A DNA stretch of 64,000 nucleotides from Microbacterium luteum (lineage in GTDB: Bacteria; Actinomycetota; Actinomycetes; Actinomycetales; Microbacteriaceae). Position numbers and translations under genes: made by a program. Where the stretch lies: NCBI RefSeq assembly GCF_015277875.1, contig NZ_CP063814.1, forward strand, positions 3,456,444 through 3,520,443. The letters run 5' to 3'. The notes under the pieces were generated by a model. That model had not been told where the DNA came from and did not search any database. It saw nothing but the letters and a program-made list of their open reading frames with translations. This document shows, in pieces, positions 1-9,866 of this stretch (its first letter is position 1; every line of letters begins with the position of its first letter).

Positions 1-2442
1 AACTCCGACGAAGAGGACCACGCGTACACGCTGTTCCGGCAAGAGAAGGCGCTGGACGCCCGGGAACTGTCGACCGAGGATCAGCTCGCGATGATCGACG
101 GGGAGGACGAGGCGCTCGAACCTTTGACCGTGACCTCACTGTCAGAGGTTGCGGGGGTGAACGCTCTGATCGGTGGTGGGGTCATCGAACCGCATCAGGG
201 CCTCACCATTCTGTTCGGTGAGAACGGCACCGGCAAGACCGGGTACTCGAGAATCTTCAAAGCGCTTGCTGCCAGCCGCACCGCGGACGTCATCCTCGGG
301 GATATCGAGGCGACGGCGCCGCAATCCCCGTCCGCGACGATCGGCTACCAACTCGGAGCGGAAGCGAAGACGTACGCCTGGACAGGGCAACGGGGGGTTG
401 CCCCGTTCACGCGCATCTCGATCTTCGACAGCCCATCGGTGAGCTTCCATGTCGACGAAGACCTCGAGTATGTGTACGTCCCCGCCGCGCTTGCCTTGTT
501 CAACCACGTCATCGCCGGAATCAAGGCCGTCCAGGCCCGCATTGATGCGGCAATCAGCGACCTGCGATCCGGCCCCACAGGACTGCTGGGCCGATTCCCG
601 CGAGCGGCGTCGGTGTACCCGCTGATCGAGACGCTCGGCGCCGCGACAGACCTGGACCAGCTCAGGGCGATGGCCGACCACCACACCGACGCTGATACCC
701 GCATCGGGACACTGCGCCGCACCGTGGCCGCGCTGGAGGCCGACACGATCAGCGCCGAGATCACCCTGCAACAACGCGCCGAGCGTGTCCTAGCCGAGGC
801 GAGCACGGCCGCACAGATTCTCGGTCGGTTCAGCCCCGCCACGTACAGCAGCGAGCTCACCGCCCTGGCGTACCTGCAGGAGGAGTATCGAGCCTTCCGC
901 GCGGCGCTGTTCGAAGCGGCGGACCTGCCCGCCGCCCCCGACGACACCTGGACCCGGTTCATCCAGGCCGGTGAGGAGTACGAAGCACACCTGAGCGCAC
1001 ACGACGCGCACGACGCAGACCGGTGCCTCTACTGCCGCCAACCGCTCAGTGACCCGGCACGGGCGCTGATCGGAAAGTATTCCGAGTTCCTCGAGGAAAA
1101 GATCGCCGGCGACATCGAAGCCGCCAAGGGGCGGCTCAGCGCCCTGACCTCACCCGTGTTCGGCATCCGGACCAGCGATGTCGACGCCTACGCGCGCGAC
1201 CACGCCACGAGCAACCCGCAGCCCGTGTTCTTGCCACTGCTGGAACGCACGCTCAGCACTGCCACCGCGCTCCTTGACCACCTCCGCGACAACACCCCCG
1301 TCACAGCCGACCTCCTGGCTCACGTGGCCGCCGACGCAGATGGCCTCACCGAAGCACTCGAGACCACCAGCGGCGCCCTGGTGGAACTGCGAGGACAAGC
1401 CGCGCGGCGCGCGGAAACACTCGCTGAGAAGAAGAAGGAACTGGTCGAACTCGAAGCTGCCGCCGAACTCGCCCGGTCCTGGGCGATCATCGAACAACAG
1501 GTGCGCGACGCGAAACAAGCCGACCGCCTCGCACTGCTCGCCAAGCCCATGCCTGCGCTACTACGCGCGGTCACTGGCCTTGCCAAAACCGCGAGCGACC
1601 AGATGATCAACGAAAGCTTCGACGCGCTGTTCGCCGAAGAACGCACCGCGCTCCGTGCACCCGAACTTCAAGTCGAGTTCGTGGGCCGTCAGGGACGAGC
1701 GCACCGCCGCAAGGTCCTCACCGGCAAGCACAAGCCGTCGAAGGTCCTCTCCGAGGGCGAGCAGAAGGTTCTCGCGATGGCGGACTTTCTCGCCGAAGCA
1801 CGCCTCGCCGGCATCACCGCACCGGTGATCTTCGACGACCCGGTCTCCAGTCTCGATCATCGCCGCATCAACGAGGTCGCGCAGCGTGTCGCGGCACTCG
1901 CCGACACGACCCAGGTGATCGTGTTCACCCACGACATCTTCTTCGCCACCACACTGCTGAACCTGATGGCAGCGTCCAAACGATGCTCGTACTTCCACAT
2001 CACCGACGAGGACGGCAAGGGGCAGGTCACCCGAGCTACCGGGCCCCGCTGGGACAGCATCAGCAATCTGAAGAAGAACATCAACGAGACCATCCAGGCC
2101 GCCAAGTCCCAGCAGGGTGATGCGCGCGCCGCGCTCGTACGCACCGGCTACGACTGGATCCGGGCCTGGTGCGAGGTGTTCACCGAAACTGAGCTGCTGC
2201 AGGGGGTGACGCAGCGTTACCAGCCCAACGTGCGGATGACCGCGCTACCGAACATCAAGACGGCCGCCCTGCCTGCCGCTATCGAGACTGTGAACCGCGT
2301 GTTCGAAGAAGCCTGCCGCTACATCGACGGACACTCCCAGCCGCTCCCCACCCTGAACGTCAGCCCCACTCTGGCCGGCCTCGAGGCGCACTGGGCAGAG
2401 TTGAGCGAGGCCAGAGCCGCGTACCTCAGCGCCGGCGCGTGA
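1..2442 (+). CDS. AAA_13-type zinc-hook ATPase (RloC/PrrC-like), 5' end outside the window
   Basis: The frame is open from base 1, so the start is upstream; the first in-window ATG is at 91, and residue numbers below count from it. A Walker A motif GENGTGKT lies at residues 43-50 and a Walker B FDDPVSSLD at 581-589, followed by a D-loop/H-loop region (VFTHD). Between them is a long charged helical region with one CxxC (C312, C315; CLYC), the arrangement of a Rad50-type zinc hook. This matches the AAA_13 family that includes the RloC and PrrC anticodon nucleases. I cannot point to the nuclease residues, so nuclease activity is not claimed. It sits upstream of a Wadjet locus on the same strand with a 221-bp gap, which suggests a separate defence gene in the same cargo. 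Confidence 0.8.
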   Translation, partial: NSDEEDHAYTLFRQEKALDARELSTEDQLAMIDGEDEALEPLTVTSLSEVAGVNALIGGGVIEPHQGLTILFGENGTGKTGYSRIFKALAASRTADVILGDIEATAPQSPSATIGYQLGAEAKTYAWTGQRGVAPFTRISIFDSPSVSFHVDEDLEYVYVPAALALFNHVIAGIKAVQARIDAAISDLRSGPTGLLGRFPRAASVYPLIETLGAATDLDQLRAMADHHTDADTRIGTLRRTVAALEADTISAEITLQQRAERVLAEASTAAQILGRFSPATYSSELTALAYLQEEYRAFRAALFEAADLPAAPDDTWTRFIQAGEEYEAHLSAHDAHDADRCLYCRQPLSDPARALIGKYSEFLEEKIAGDIEAAKGRLSALTSPVFGIRTSDVDAYARDHATSNPQPVFLPLLERTLSTATALLDHLRDNTPVTADLLAHVAADADGLTEALETTSGALVELRGQAARRAETLAEKKKELVELEAAAELARSWAIIEQQVRDAKQADRLALLAKPMPALLRAVTGLAKTASDQMINESFDALFAEERTALRAPELQVEFVGRQGRAHRRKVLTGKHKPSKVLSEGEQKVLAMADFLAEARLAGITAPVIFDDPVSSLDHRRINEVAQRVAALADTTQVIVFTHDIFFATTLLNLMAASKRCSYFHITDEDGKGQVTRATGPRWDSISNLKKNINETIQAAKSQQGDARAALVRTGYDWIRAWCEVFTETELLQGVTQRYQPNVRMTALPNIKTAALPAAIETVNRVFEEACRYIDGHSQPLPTLNVSPTLAGLEAHWAELSEARAAYLSAGA

Positions 2443-2619
2443 TTGGCCGTCGTTCGGGTGGGAGGAGACCCCGGCCTCGACAAGAACGCTACGTACCCCG
2501 GGCTGCCGACCCCGACCACATACCGCCGAGGGCATCTGGCGGATGAGGGTGCCCAGGCGCACGCATCCTCGCCCTCCTCGAGCCCCCGTCCGCCCGCCAA
2601 AGCGGCACCGTGTCGTCGG

Positions 2620-2658
2620 TATAGGAGATACTGGCGACACCTGAGGCCGGCAGGGGGG
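2620..2658 (+). promoter_or_regulatory. possible jet operon promoter and ribosome binding site
   Basis: The 221-bp gap after the AAA ATPase ends with two overlapping -10-like hexamers, TATAGG (2620-2625) and GATACT (2627-2632), and an AGGGGGG ribosome binding site (2652-2658) five bases before the TTG start of jetA. No clear -35 is seen, so the promoter call is weak; the ribosome binding site is good. Confidence 0.35.
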
Positions 2659-2663
2659 ACCCG

Positions 2664-4121
2664 TTGACAGCAACACCACAGCAGTTGGCTGAAGCCGTCG
2701 ACACCAACCCGACTCTTCGTCTTCTCGGCGCATACAGTCGCGACTGGGTCCTGCCGCTGTTCGCCACCCACCTGGGGACCATCGATGGTTCCGTCTCCGC
2801 GGAGTGGTTCCATGAGCGGGTCGCTGAGACCATCGACGCCTTGCCGAGCATGACGGGAGATCGTACTCCCGCCGAGCACTGTAAAAAGTGGGTCGAGGAC
2901 CGGTGGCTGGAAACGGAGATGGACGCTGGCCGCCTGCGATACCGGCTCTCCGCCTACTCGCTGCGAGCCCTGCAGTTCGTCCGTGAGATCGTCGACGGTG
3001 AAACCACTGTCACCACGGCTCGGTTAGAGAGCATCGCGCATGCCGTCCACACGCTCGCGGATATGACCAACCCCGACCGGCGCGTGCAGGTTCGTCGGAT
3101 CGATCGGGAGATCTCCCGGCTCAAGAAGCAGCGGGACGACATCAAGTCTGGTCGGACCCGGCTGTCTACCGTGGAGGAGCAGCAACAGCAGCTGCGTGAG
3201 ATCTTGGCGATGACCCGCACGCTGCCTGCGGACTTCCGGCAACTGCGCACCCTTGTCGAGGACCGTCACCAGCGAGTCGCCCGACGAGCGATGGCCGACG
3301 GTCCTACCAAAGCAGAGCTCGTCGAGGACTACCTCCACGAGCACGACCTCCTCGGCGACACCCCCGAGGGCCGCTCCTACCAAGGGTTTTCGAGGCTGTT
3401 GACGTCCAAGCAGGCCCAATCCATCCCGGACGACATCGATCAGATCCTCTCCCAGGAGTTCGCCCGCGAGCACATGACTGTGACCGAGCGGGCGCAGCTC
3501 GAGACGATGTTCTCGACCCTGCTCGCCGCGCAACTTCGCGTACAGCAGAGCTACGTCAAATGGACCTCGTCACTGCGGCGCTTCCTCACCAGGAGCACAC
3601 ACGAGAAGCACCGGCGCCTCCTCGCCCTCGCTGACCGGGCGCTCAGCGCCGGCGCCGAATGGGTCGAACGGCACCCCGGCCCCGCGGTGATCGACAGCGA
3701 CGTGCTCGGCATCGGAACGATCGACACCACCGACATCTCCCAGACCCAGTTTTGGATCGACCGGGGACCTCAAGAGGTTCAGGTCCGCGCGATCTCGCCG
3801 CACGCAGACCTCCCGACTGCGGATCGTGAGGCGTTGCGGCTGGCGGCTGGGACGAGCCCGAGAGTCGTCGCCCGGACCGTGAACCGGCTGATCCGTGAGC
3901 GCGGTGCGGTGACCGGCAGCGAAGTCTTCGACGCGACGCCGCCAGACTTCCGACGGCTGGGAGCACTCGTCTCCCTCCTTGATCTAGCCATCACCTACGG
4001 CCAGGTATCAGACCACATCAGAGATCGCGTCGCACTCCAGCCCGCGCAGGAACGTGCACTCCACGTCGCGCTCCCCCATCTACGCTTCGACACACCCATC
4101 ATGATCGGTGAGCACGAATGA
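2664..4121 (+). CDS. jetA: Wadjet anti-plasmid system subunit JetA (DUF3375)
   Basis: A 485-aa protein of the DUF3375 family, the kleisin (MukF-like) subunit of the Wadjet SMC complex that extrudes and cleaves small circular DNA. N-terminal winged-helix-like features (TLRLLGAYSRDWVLPLF; ...AEWFHERVAETIDAL) are followed by a charged helical middle with 'RIDREISRLKKQRDDIKSGR' near residues 145-165, typical of the family. The TTG start at 2664 is preceded by a strong purine-rich site. Its stop overlaps the jetB ATG (ATGA at 4118-4121), so the two are translationally coupled. Gene order and sizes of the downstream genes fit jetABCD, so the assignment is secure even though the similarity of any single subunit was judged by eye. 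Confidence 0.9.
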   Translation: MTATPQQLAEAVDTNPTLRLLGAYSRDWVLPLFATHLGTIDGSVSAEWFHERVAETIDALPSMTGDRTPAEHCKKWVEDRWLETEMDAGRLRYRLSAYSLRALQFVREIVDGETTVTTARLESIAHAVHTLADMTNPDRRVQVRRIDREISRLKKQRDDIKSGRTRLSTVEEQQQQLREILAMTRTLPADFRQLRTLVEDRHQRVARRAMADGPTKAELVEDYLHEHDLLGDTPEGRSYQGFSRLLTSKQAQSIPDDIDQILSQEFAREHMTVTERAQLETMFSTLLAAQLRVQQSYVKWTSSLRRFLTRSTHEKHRRLLALADRALSAGAEWVERHPGPAVIDSDVLGIGTIDTTDISQTQFWIDRGPQEVQVRAISPHADLPTADREALRLAAGTSPRVVARTVNRLIRERGAVTGSEVFDATPPDFRRLGALVSLLDLAITYGQVSDHIRDRVALQPAQERALHVALPHLRFDTPIMIGEHE

Positions 4122-4513
4122 GCGACGGACACGGCACCACCGATACAGGAGAGCTAGCGCCTGACGCCCCCGAGGATTTCCCTGACGGTGCCCGCCGCGC
4201 GCTCGTCGTGCTTCTCACGAACCGGTTCATCACCCGGACGAGGAATCGCGCCGTGTGGGACATCCTGCGTGGGTATGAAGAAGAGATCCGCGGCCGCCTC
4301 GCAGATCTCTACCTGACACTGGAGATCGACCACGACCACGGCGTCGCATTCAAACGGCAGATCATGGAGGAGGACACTCCCCGCATCCTCCGCAAAGATC
4401 GCCCGCTCAGTCGCGACGCCTCGTTCCTGCTCATCTTTCTCTGCCAGGAGTGCGCCCACGCCGACCCCCAGGACGAGCTCGTCGTGGTCACCCGGGCTCA
4501 GATCGACGAGTTC

Positions 4514-4518
4514 CTTAG
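4514..4518. repeat. left target-site duplication CTTAG
   Basis: First copy of the 5-bp duplication made when the IS inserted in jetB; identical to 6187-6191. Confidence 0.93.
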
Positions 4519-6186
4519 CCTCGATCCACCGATGAGCCTTCGGCTGGCCGTCCTGGCGTGATCGGTGCGAGATGATGCGCCGCGGGCAGGGGTGTGTTCC
4601 GGGCGTCGCATCCCGGTCGTCCACTTGGTCCTTGGTCGTGCCGCGGGCGCGGCGGTGGTCAGCTGGTCGCGGCCGGTGGTGGTGCGTGCGTCGCGGTGAA
4701 GAGCTGCTCGAACGGGGCCTGCCAGGGCCAGGCCTCGGGCAGGTGCAGTGTGACCCGGCGCGCGGACCGCGCCAGCCGCGCGGGCACGGAGATGAGAGTG
4801 CGGCGGATCGTCGCGGTCGTCGCTCTGGCGAGCCGGCCGGCGTGGTCGGCGATGAGTCCGGCGGCGCGGGTGAGGTTGAACGCGATCACCGCGAGGACGA
4901 GCCAGGCGCTGTTCGCGGTGAACACCCCGGAGGGCAGGTGAGCGAGCGGGCCGCTCTTCAGGTCGGCGTGGACTTGCTCGATGATCGCGTGTGCCCGGTG
5001 GGTCTTGTCCGCCACCACGGTGCCCATCACTGTCTTGTCGGTGGTTGTGAAGAACGCGTGGTGCCGGTAGATGTCGAACAGTGTCGGCTGCTCGACCTGC
5101 TTCGGGTTCAGGTCCGGGATCCGCCGCACCACTAGACGACCTTCAACCCGCTCAACGATCTTCCTCGACCGAAACGCGACGAAGGGCACTTCGGCGACTT
5201 CTGCTTTGGAGATCAGTCGCCCGGTGGCCTCGTCACGGATCGAGTCGGTGTACTCGATCATCTCCCACACATCCTCGGGGATCGTCGCGATCGCCGCCTT
5301 CACCGCGGGGTCCATCCGGACGGTCACCGATACGTCCGCGCCGGCCTTGATCGCCGTGCCGATGGTGGCGTGACCGTAGAACGCGGAGTCTGCCCGCAGC
5401 AGCGGCCGGGCGCTGGTCCCGGGGTTCATGCGGCGGAGGGTGGCGAGAGCGTCGCCGACGATCCGTGCGGCACCCTTCGGGGAACCGGTCTTCCCCTGCC
5501 GCAGCCGCTGCCCCACGATCACCGGCGCCGACTGCGATGTCGACGCCGTGGCGAACAGGGCGTTCAGGCCGCGGACGCCGGAGTACCCGAACGACGCGCC
5601 CTGCTTCTGGTATCCGTGGACTTCGATGATCGTGTCGTCCAGATCCACCATTACCCGCTCGCCGTTCGACGCCCGCAGCAGCGGCGCGGATTGCGCGACG
5701 TTCACCAGGGTCCGGGAGGCGACGGCGTCGAGCTGGCGGACGTGCCCGAACCGGAACTCCCGCAGGAACGAGCCCAGCGTCGACGGCGCATACGTCCGGT
5801 CGAACAACCTGCCCATCCCGCCGTGACGAAGCACGTTCATGTCGTCGATCGAGTCCGCCCCGGCGAGCATCCCCGCCACCAGCGCCATCACCTTGCTGCC
5901 CGCGTTCGCGCCCTTATCCGACGGGACCGTCAACCGGACCTGCGCGAGCTGATCGAGCCCTGCGGTGCGGGCCAGGCGGAGCATCGGGACCAGCCCTGCG
6001 GCCGACACAAGATTCGGGTCATCGAACTTCGCTGACACCGCAGCGGGAGCATGCTTGAATTGCACCTACGAGATGCCTCTCGGATCGGTCGAACAGAATC
6101 TTTAGCAAGCTCTATTCTTCCTGATCAGAGGGGCATTTCTGCGTCACGGCACCCGCTTGTCACCCAAGCTCATCGGTGGATCGAGG
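4519..6186. mobile_element. IS1380-family insertion sequence, complete, 1668 bp
   Basis: The element starts CCTCGATCCACCGATGAGC (4519-4537) and ends with the exact reverse complement of those 19 bases (6168-6186). It is flanked by a direct 5-bp duplication, CTTAG, at 4514-4518 and 6187-6191. It carries one transposase on the minus strand (4659-6065). Length, terminal CCT, duplication size and transposase type all agree with the IS1380 family. It is inserted in jetB with its transposase facing against the jet operon, so it likely also has polar effects on jetC and jetD unless its right end carries an outward promoter. Confidence 0.93.
4659..6065 (-). CDS. IS1380-family transposase
   Basis: A 468-aa DDE transposase with a GTG start (6063-6065). 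Candidate catalytic residues sit in MVDLDDTIIEVHGYQKQ (first Asp), LLRADSAFYG (second Asp) and IIEQVHADLK (Glu), the usual order for the IS1380/IS1676 group, and the length is normal for the family. No frameshift or stop is present, so the enzyme looks intact and the element may still be able to move. It is transcribed opposite to the interrupted jet operon. Confidence 0.92.
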   Translation of the reverse strand: MQFKHAPAAVSAKFDDPNLVSAAGLVPMLRLARTAGLDQLAQVRLTVPSDKGANAGSKVMALVAGMLAGADSIDDMNVLRHGGMGRLFDRTYAPSTLGSFLREFRFGHVRQLDAVASRTLVNVAQSAPLLRASNGERVMVDLDDTIIEVHGYQKQGASFGYSGVRGLNALFATASTSQSAPVIVGQRLRQGKTGSPKGAARIVGDALATLRRMNPGTSARPLLRADSAFYGHATIGTAIKAGADVSVTVRMDPAVKAAIATIPEDVWEMIEYTDSIRDEATGRLISKAEVAEVPFVAFRSRKIVERVEGRLVVRRIPDLNPKQVEQPTLFDIYRHHAFFTTTDKTVMGTVVADKTHRAHAIIEQVHADLKSGPLAHLPSGVFTANSAWLVLAVIAFNLTRAAGLIADHAGRLARATTATIRRTLISVPARLARSARRVTLHLPEAWPWQAPFEQLFTATHAPPPAATS

Positions 6187-6191
6187 CTTAG
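6187..6191. repeat. right target-site duplication CTTAG
   Basis: Second copy of the duplication; the jetB frame resumes here (AGC GCC TAC CGC). Confidence 0.93.
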
Positions 6192-6455
6192 CGCCTACCG
6201 CCAGGATGACGACGGCGACCAGGCGAAGTTCGATCGTCGCGTCACCGCCGCCATCCGGCAGCTGCAGGATCTGCGGCTGCTCAACCAGGACCCTGACGCC
6301 GACTACCTCTACACGATCTCGCCAGTCGTGGTACCTCTTGTCGGTGTCGATGAACTGACGCGGCTGGAAGCGGCATACCGGCTCGGGGCAGGCGCCACCG
6401 CAAATGACGGGAATGGCACCGAAAACTCAGCCCAGCTCCTTGACGAGGAGTCCTG

Positions 6456-9400
6456 ATGCTAATCAATGGGCAGTTCCGCATCGAGAAGGTCCAGGTCCTG
6501 AACTGGGGCGGATACTCCGACCTACAGGTCATGCATGTCGAACGTGCCGGCACCGCGATCCTCGGACCGTCCGGACGCGGCAAGTCCACCCTGCTCGATG
6601 CGATGGCCTCGGTCATCCTTCCCAACCCGCAAGAGTTCAACCAGGCCGCACGCGACGACAAAGGCCAGAAGCGCGAGCGCACCGTATACACGTACGCGCG
6701 TGGGCTCACTGACCGGCGGCGTGACGAGAACCGACGCTCCGGCACAACCACCTACGTGCGTCCACCCGGCACAAACGGGTTCGCCAGCGGCGCTGCGATC
6801 ACGTGGGCTCATGACGATGGCCGACGGGTCACGGTGTTTCGACTCGCATGGGTTGCCAGCGACACCACCGGCGCCGACGCGATCAACGCGAATACGATCT
6901 ACGGGTTCGTCTCCGGCGACTTCGACCTGGACCGCCTGAACGGGCTCACCGGTGTCCGCTCCGGCTCATCGCCCCTGACCAAGACGACGCTCAGCGGCCT
7001 GATCGACACCAGCCGCGGTGATCTCGTCGATTCCTCACAGAGCAAGATCCACGCGAAGATGCGCTCCGTGATGGAGATGGGCAAGTCCGACGAATCCCAG
7101 CGCCTTGCCATGCACCTGCTGCGCCGCGCCCAGGCCTCCAAAGGCATTTTCAACATCAACGCGCTGTTCAAGGAGTTTGTGCTCACCGAGCCGCTCGCGC
7201 TCGACCGGTGGGGAACCGCGCTCGAGGCGTACCGAGAGGCGTCACGTCTGTATGACGAGTACGAAGCCACCCGACGCCAGCTGGAGACCCTCACCCGCCT
7301 CCCTCAGCTCGCCGAGAAGTACCAGCACGCGGGCAAAGACCACACACGCAAGACTTCACTCCTCTTGGAGCGGGCCGAAGGGACCCCCGCGCGCCTACGG
7401 ATCTGGCACGCCCACAAGCTCCTCGACTGGTTGCGCGCACGGATCGATGACAATCGCCTGACGACGGCAGAGACCAACGAAGATCTGCAGGCAGCGAACA
7501 CGCGAAGGACACACGCGAAGACAACGTTCGACAACCTCCTGCTCAGCCTCACCTCGGCCGGCGGAGACAAAGCACCCCTCCTCAAGGTCCAACTCGACAC
7601 CGCCCAGCACAACCTGGACCGGATCGGCATTCACCGCGCAGCCGTCTCCCGTCGCCTATCTGAGTTCGACCGCACCCTGCCCGCCTCGCAGGGTGATCTG
7701 TTGCTTCTGCAGGACGACCTCAGCGATATGCGCACCCAACTGGAGACCCAACAGATCGCTCTTGACGCCGAGGCCAAGGCTGCGGTGCTCCGCGCGGGCA
7801 TGATCGCCGGACAACGGAAGTCGGTCGCACACGAGCTGCATCAACTCAGCTCCCGACGATCCAACATCTCTCCCGAGGCGGCTCAGCTGCGCGCCGACAT
7901 CGCCGCAGCTACCAACGTGCCGCTGGACCGGCTGCATTTCTTCGGTGAACTCATCCAGATCAAGGCCGAGCACCAATCATGGGAGGCTGCCGTCTTCAGT
8001 GTTCTGCGCGGCGTCGCCAAGGATCTCGTCGTCGATCAGGAACACTTCATCACCGTTCGGCGATTCATCAATGAGCATGACACCCGGATGCACGTGTCGC
8101 TCGTTCCCGTTCGCGAACAGGGCTCTCAGCGCGAGCCGGTACCCGGCACCGTACCGGCGATTGTCGAACTGGCGGACTCACCGTTCGCCCCGTGGGTACT
8201 CAACGAGCTCGTCGACCGATTCTCCTACCAGCTCGTGGAACGCGACTCGGATCTGGACACCAAACGTGCGTCACACCTCAACGGCGCCGTCACCCGCGCA
8301 GGGATGCGCACCGCAGCATTCGGACGGTTCGCGAAGGACGACTCGGTACAGAGGTACTCGTTCATCGGCTGGGACACCGCCGATCTACGCCGCGACCTTG
8401 AGCAGAACCTCGCGTCGCTTACCGCGGAACTGGCACCCGCTGACGCCGCGTCCAACACCGCTCAAGCCACACGCGACGACGCACGCGATCGGGCACAGCG
8501 CCTCACGACACTCCTCGAAGAACTCGACTGGTCATCCATCGATACGGCACCTGCAGCCGACCAGGTGCGACAGCTCCAAGAGGAGATCGCCGAGGCCAAC
8601 ACCCCCGAAGTCACCGAACTCCAGAAGCAACTGGACGACGCGCGAACAGAAATGACCGAGTCGGAGCTGCACGCACGCGAGATCGAGACGAAGCTCACGA
8701 CTCTGAACGCAGCGTGGGGAGTGCTGGTCGACCTGGAAGACGAGTCATCTCTTCTCATCGACGACTCCGCCGTGTTGGACGCCGACGAACGCGAGGCCAC
8801 CGGCACACTCGGATTCCTCGCACCTCCCGTCGATGTCACGACGGCGACGGGTCGCGCGCTCCGTGCGGCAATCGAAGCCAGCTACGGGCAAGCGGCCACG
8901 GATCTGCAGAACCAGCTCGTCTCACTCAGGAAGGAACGCGAAGCACTCGAGACCGCTGTCCTCGCCACCATCCGTGCATTCCGCGGCCTGGAGGATCGAA
9001 ACCAGAGGGAAATCGACGAGAGCATCGACAGCCTGCCGGCGCTGCTCTCCATTCACGACCAGCTGCTCACCGATGACCTCCCCCGCACCAAGCAACGCTG
9101 GCTCGAGCAGGTCGACCAGGACATGAACACACAGCTGCGAGGACTTCTCGTCCAGATCGATGACGATCGCCGCTCAATCGTCCGAGGCCTCGCCCCCATC
9201 GATAGGGTTCTCGAGCGTGTGGCGTTCCGCGTCGACTCCACCCTCACGATCGACGTCTCCGACAAACCCAGCGGTGAGCTCAACGAGTTCCGCTCCACGA
9301 TCTCGGAGTACACCAGCAACACCCTCCACCAATCCATCGAACGCGACGCGGAGAAGATCGAACGCGACTTCAACCGGCTGCGCCGCAAACTGGCCCTCCT

Positions 9401-9866
9401 CGACGACCTCACCCGAACCGGCGAGAGCTGGCGTCGCCGCGTATTCGACGCGCGCGAACACGTCGAGTTCAAGGCAATCGAGAAGAGAGCCGACGGCGTC
9501 GAAATCGTGCACGACGGTGTCTCCGGGATGAGCGGCGGGGAGGGGCAGGAACTCATCGCATTCATCCTCGGCGCAGCCCTGAGATATCGGCTGGGCGAAG
9601 GAACGGACGCCCCTCCCACCTACGCGTCGATCGTGCTCGATGAAGGATTTGTCAAAGCCGATAGCGACTACACCGGACGGGCCCTCGCCGCCTTGTCCGC
9701 GCTCGGGTTCCAGCTCATCATCGGCGCGCCGCGTGAGAAGGCAACGGCGTTCGAGTCCCACGTGGAAACCGTCGCATACATCAACTCCGACCCAGCCAAC
9801 CCGCAGGGCGTGCGCATCTTCGAGATGACGATCAGCGAAGCGCTCAGTATCGAGGAAGCCGCGTGA
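6456..9866 (+). CDS. jetC: Wadjet SMC-like ATPase JetC
   Basis: A 1136-aa MukB-like SMC protein, the motor of Wadjet. Walker A GPSGRGKST is at residues 37-45, the ABC signature (GMSGGEGQE) at 1024-1032 and Walker B (VLDEG) around D1062-E1063. The long region between contains two extended helical arms (about residues 270-480 and 640-960) on either side of a hinge-like segment, as in MukB/JetC. The ATG overlaps the jetB stop by one base (TGATG at 6454-6458), so its translation normally depends on jetB translation, which is now broken by the IS. Coding sequence is otherwise intact. Confidence 0.93.
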   Translation: MLINGQFRIEKVQVLNWGGYSDLQVMHVERAGTAILGPSGRGKSTLLDAMASVILPNPQEFNQAARDDKGQKRERTVYTYARGLTDRRRDENRRSGTTTYVRPPGTNGFASGAAITWAHDDGRRVTVFRLAWVASDTTGADAINANTIYGFVSGDFDLDRLNGLTGVRSGSSPLTKTTLSGLIDTSRGDLVDSSQSKIHAKMRSVMEMGKSDESQRLAMHLLRRAQASKGIFNINALFKEFVLTEPLALDRWGTALEAYREASRLYDEYEATRRQLETLTRLPQLAEKYQHAGKDHTRKTSLLLERAEGTPARLRIWHAHKLLDWLRARIDDNRLTTAETNEDLQAANTRRTHAKTTFDNLLLSLTSAGGDKAPLLKVQLDTAQHNLDRIGIHRAAVSRRLSEFDRTLPASQGDLLLLQDDLSDMRTQLETQQIALDAEAKAAVLRAGMIAGQRKSVAHELHQLSSRRSNISPEAAQLRADIAAATNVPLDRLHFFGELIQIKAEHQSWEAAVFSVLRGVAKDLVVDQEHFITVRRFINEHDTRMHVSLVPVREQGSQREPVPGTVPAIVELADSPFAPWVLNELVDRFSYQLVERDSDLDTKRASHLNGAVTRAGMRTAAFGRFAKDDSVQRYSFIGWDTADLRRDLEQNLASLTAELAPADAASNTAQATRDDARDRAQRLTTLLEELDWSSIDTAPAADQVRQLQEEIAEANTPEVTELQKQLDDARTEMTESELHAREIETKLTTLNAAWGVLVDLEDESSLLIDDSAVLDADEREATGTLGFLAPPVDVTTATGRALRAAIEASYGQAATDLQNQLVSLRKEREALETAVLATIRAFRGLEDRNQREIDESIDSLPALLSIHDQLLTDDLPRTKQRWLEQVDQDMNTQLRGLLVQIDDDRRSIVRGLAPIDRVLERVAFRVDSTLTIDVSDKPSGELNEFRSTISEYTSNTLHQSIERDAEKIERDFNRLRRKLALLDDLTRTGESWRRRVFDAREHVEFKAIEKRADGVEIVHDGVSGMSGGEGQELIAFILGAALRYRLGEGTDAPPTYASIVLDEGFVKADSDYTGRALAALSALGFQLIIGAPREKATAFESHVETVAYINSDPANPQGVRIFEMTISEALSIEEAA

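Larger units (their letters stand above)
4118..6456 (+). pseudogene. jetB: Wadjet subunit JetB (DUF4194), interrupted by an IS1380-family element
   Basis: JetB is the MukE/KITE-like subunit of Wadjet. Here the gene is in two parts: codons 1-133 (4118-4516, the L codon being CTT) and the remainder after the insertion (from about 6190 to the TGA at 6454-6456). Joining 4118-4518 directly to 6192-6456 (one copy of the CTTAG duplication) gives ...DEFL-SAYRQDDDGD... in frame, a 221-codon protein of normal family length. The stop at 4559-4561 ends an accidental 14-residue tail encoded by the IS terminus. Without the C-terminal 87 residues (including FDRRVTAAIRQLQDLRLL) the subunit should not work. 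No other mutation is visible in the two halves, which argues for a recent insertion. Confidence 0.93.

Noticed and set aside
4118..4561. 147-aa JetB as a complete gene
   Set aside because: The last 14 codons belong to the IS terminus; the family's C-terminal region is found after the IS.
6157..6456. separate 99-aa gene downstream of the IS
   Set aside because: Its apparent start lies inside the IS; from 6192 on it is the jetB 3' part.
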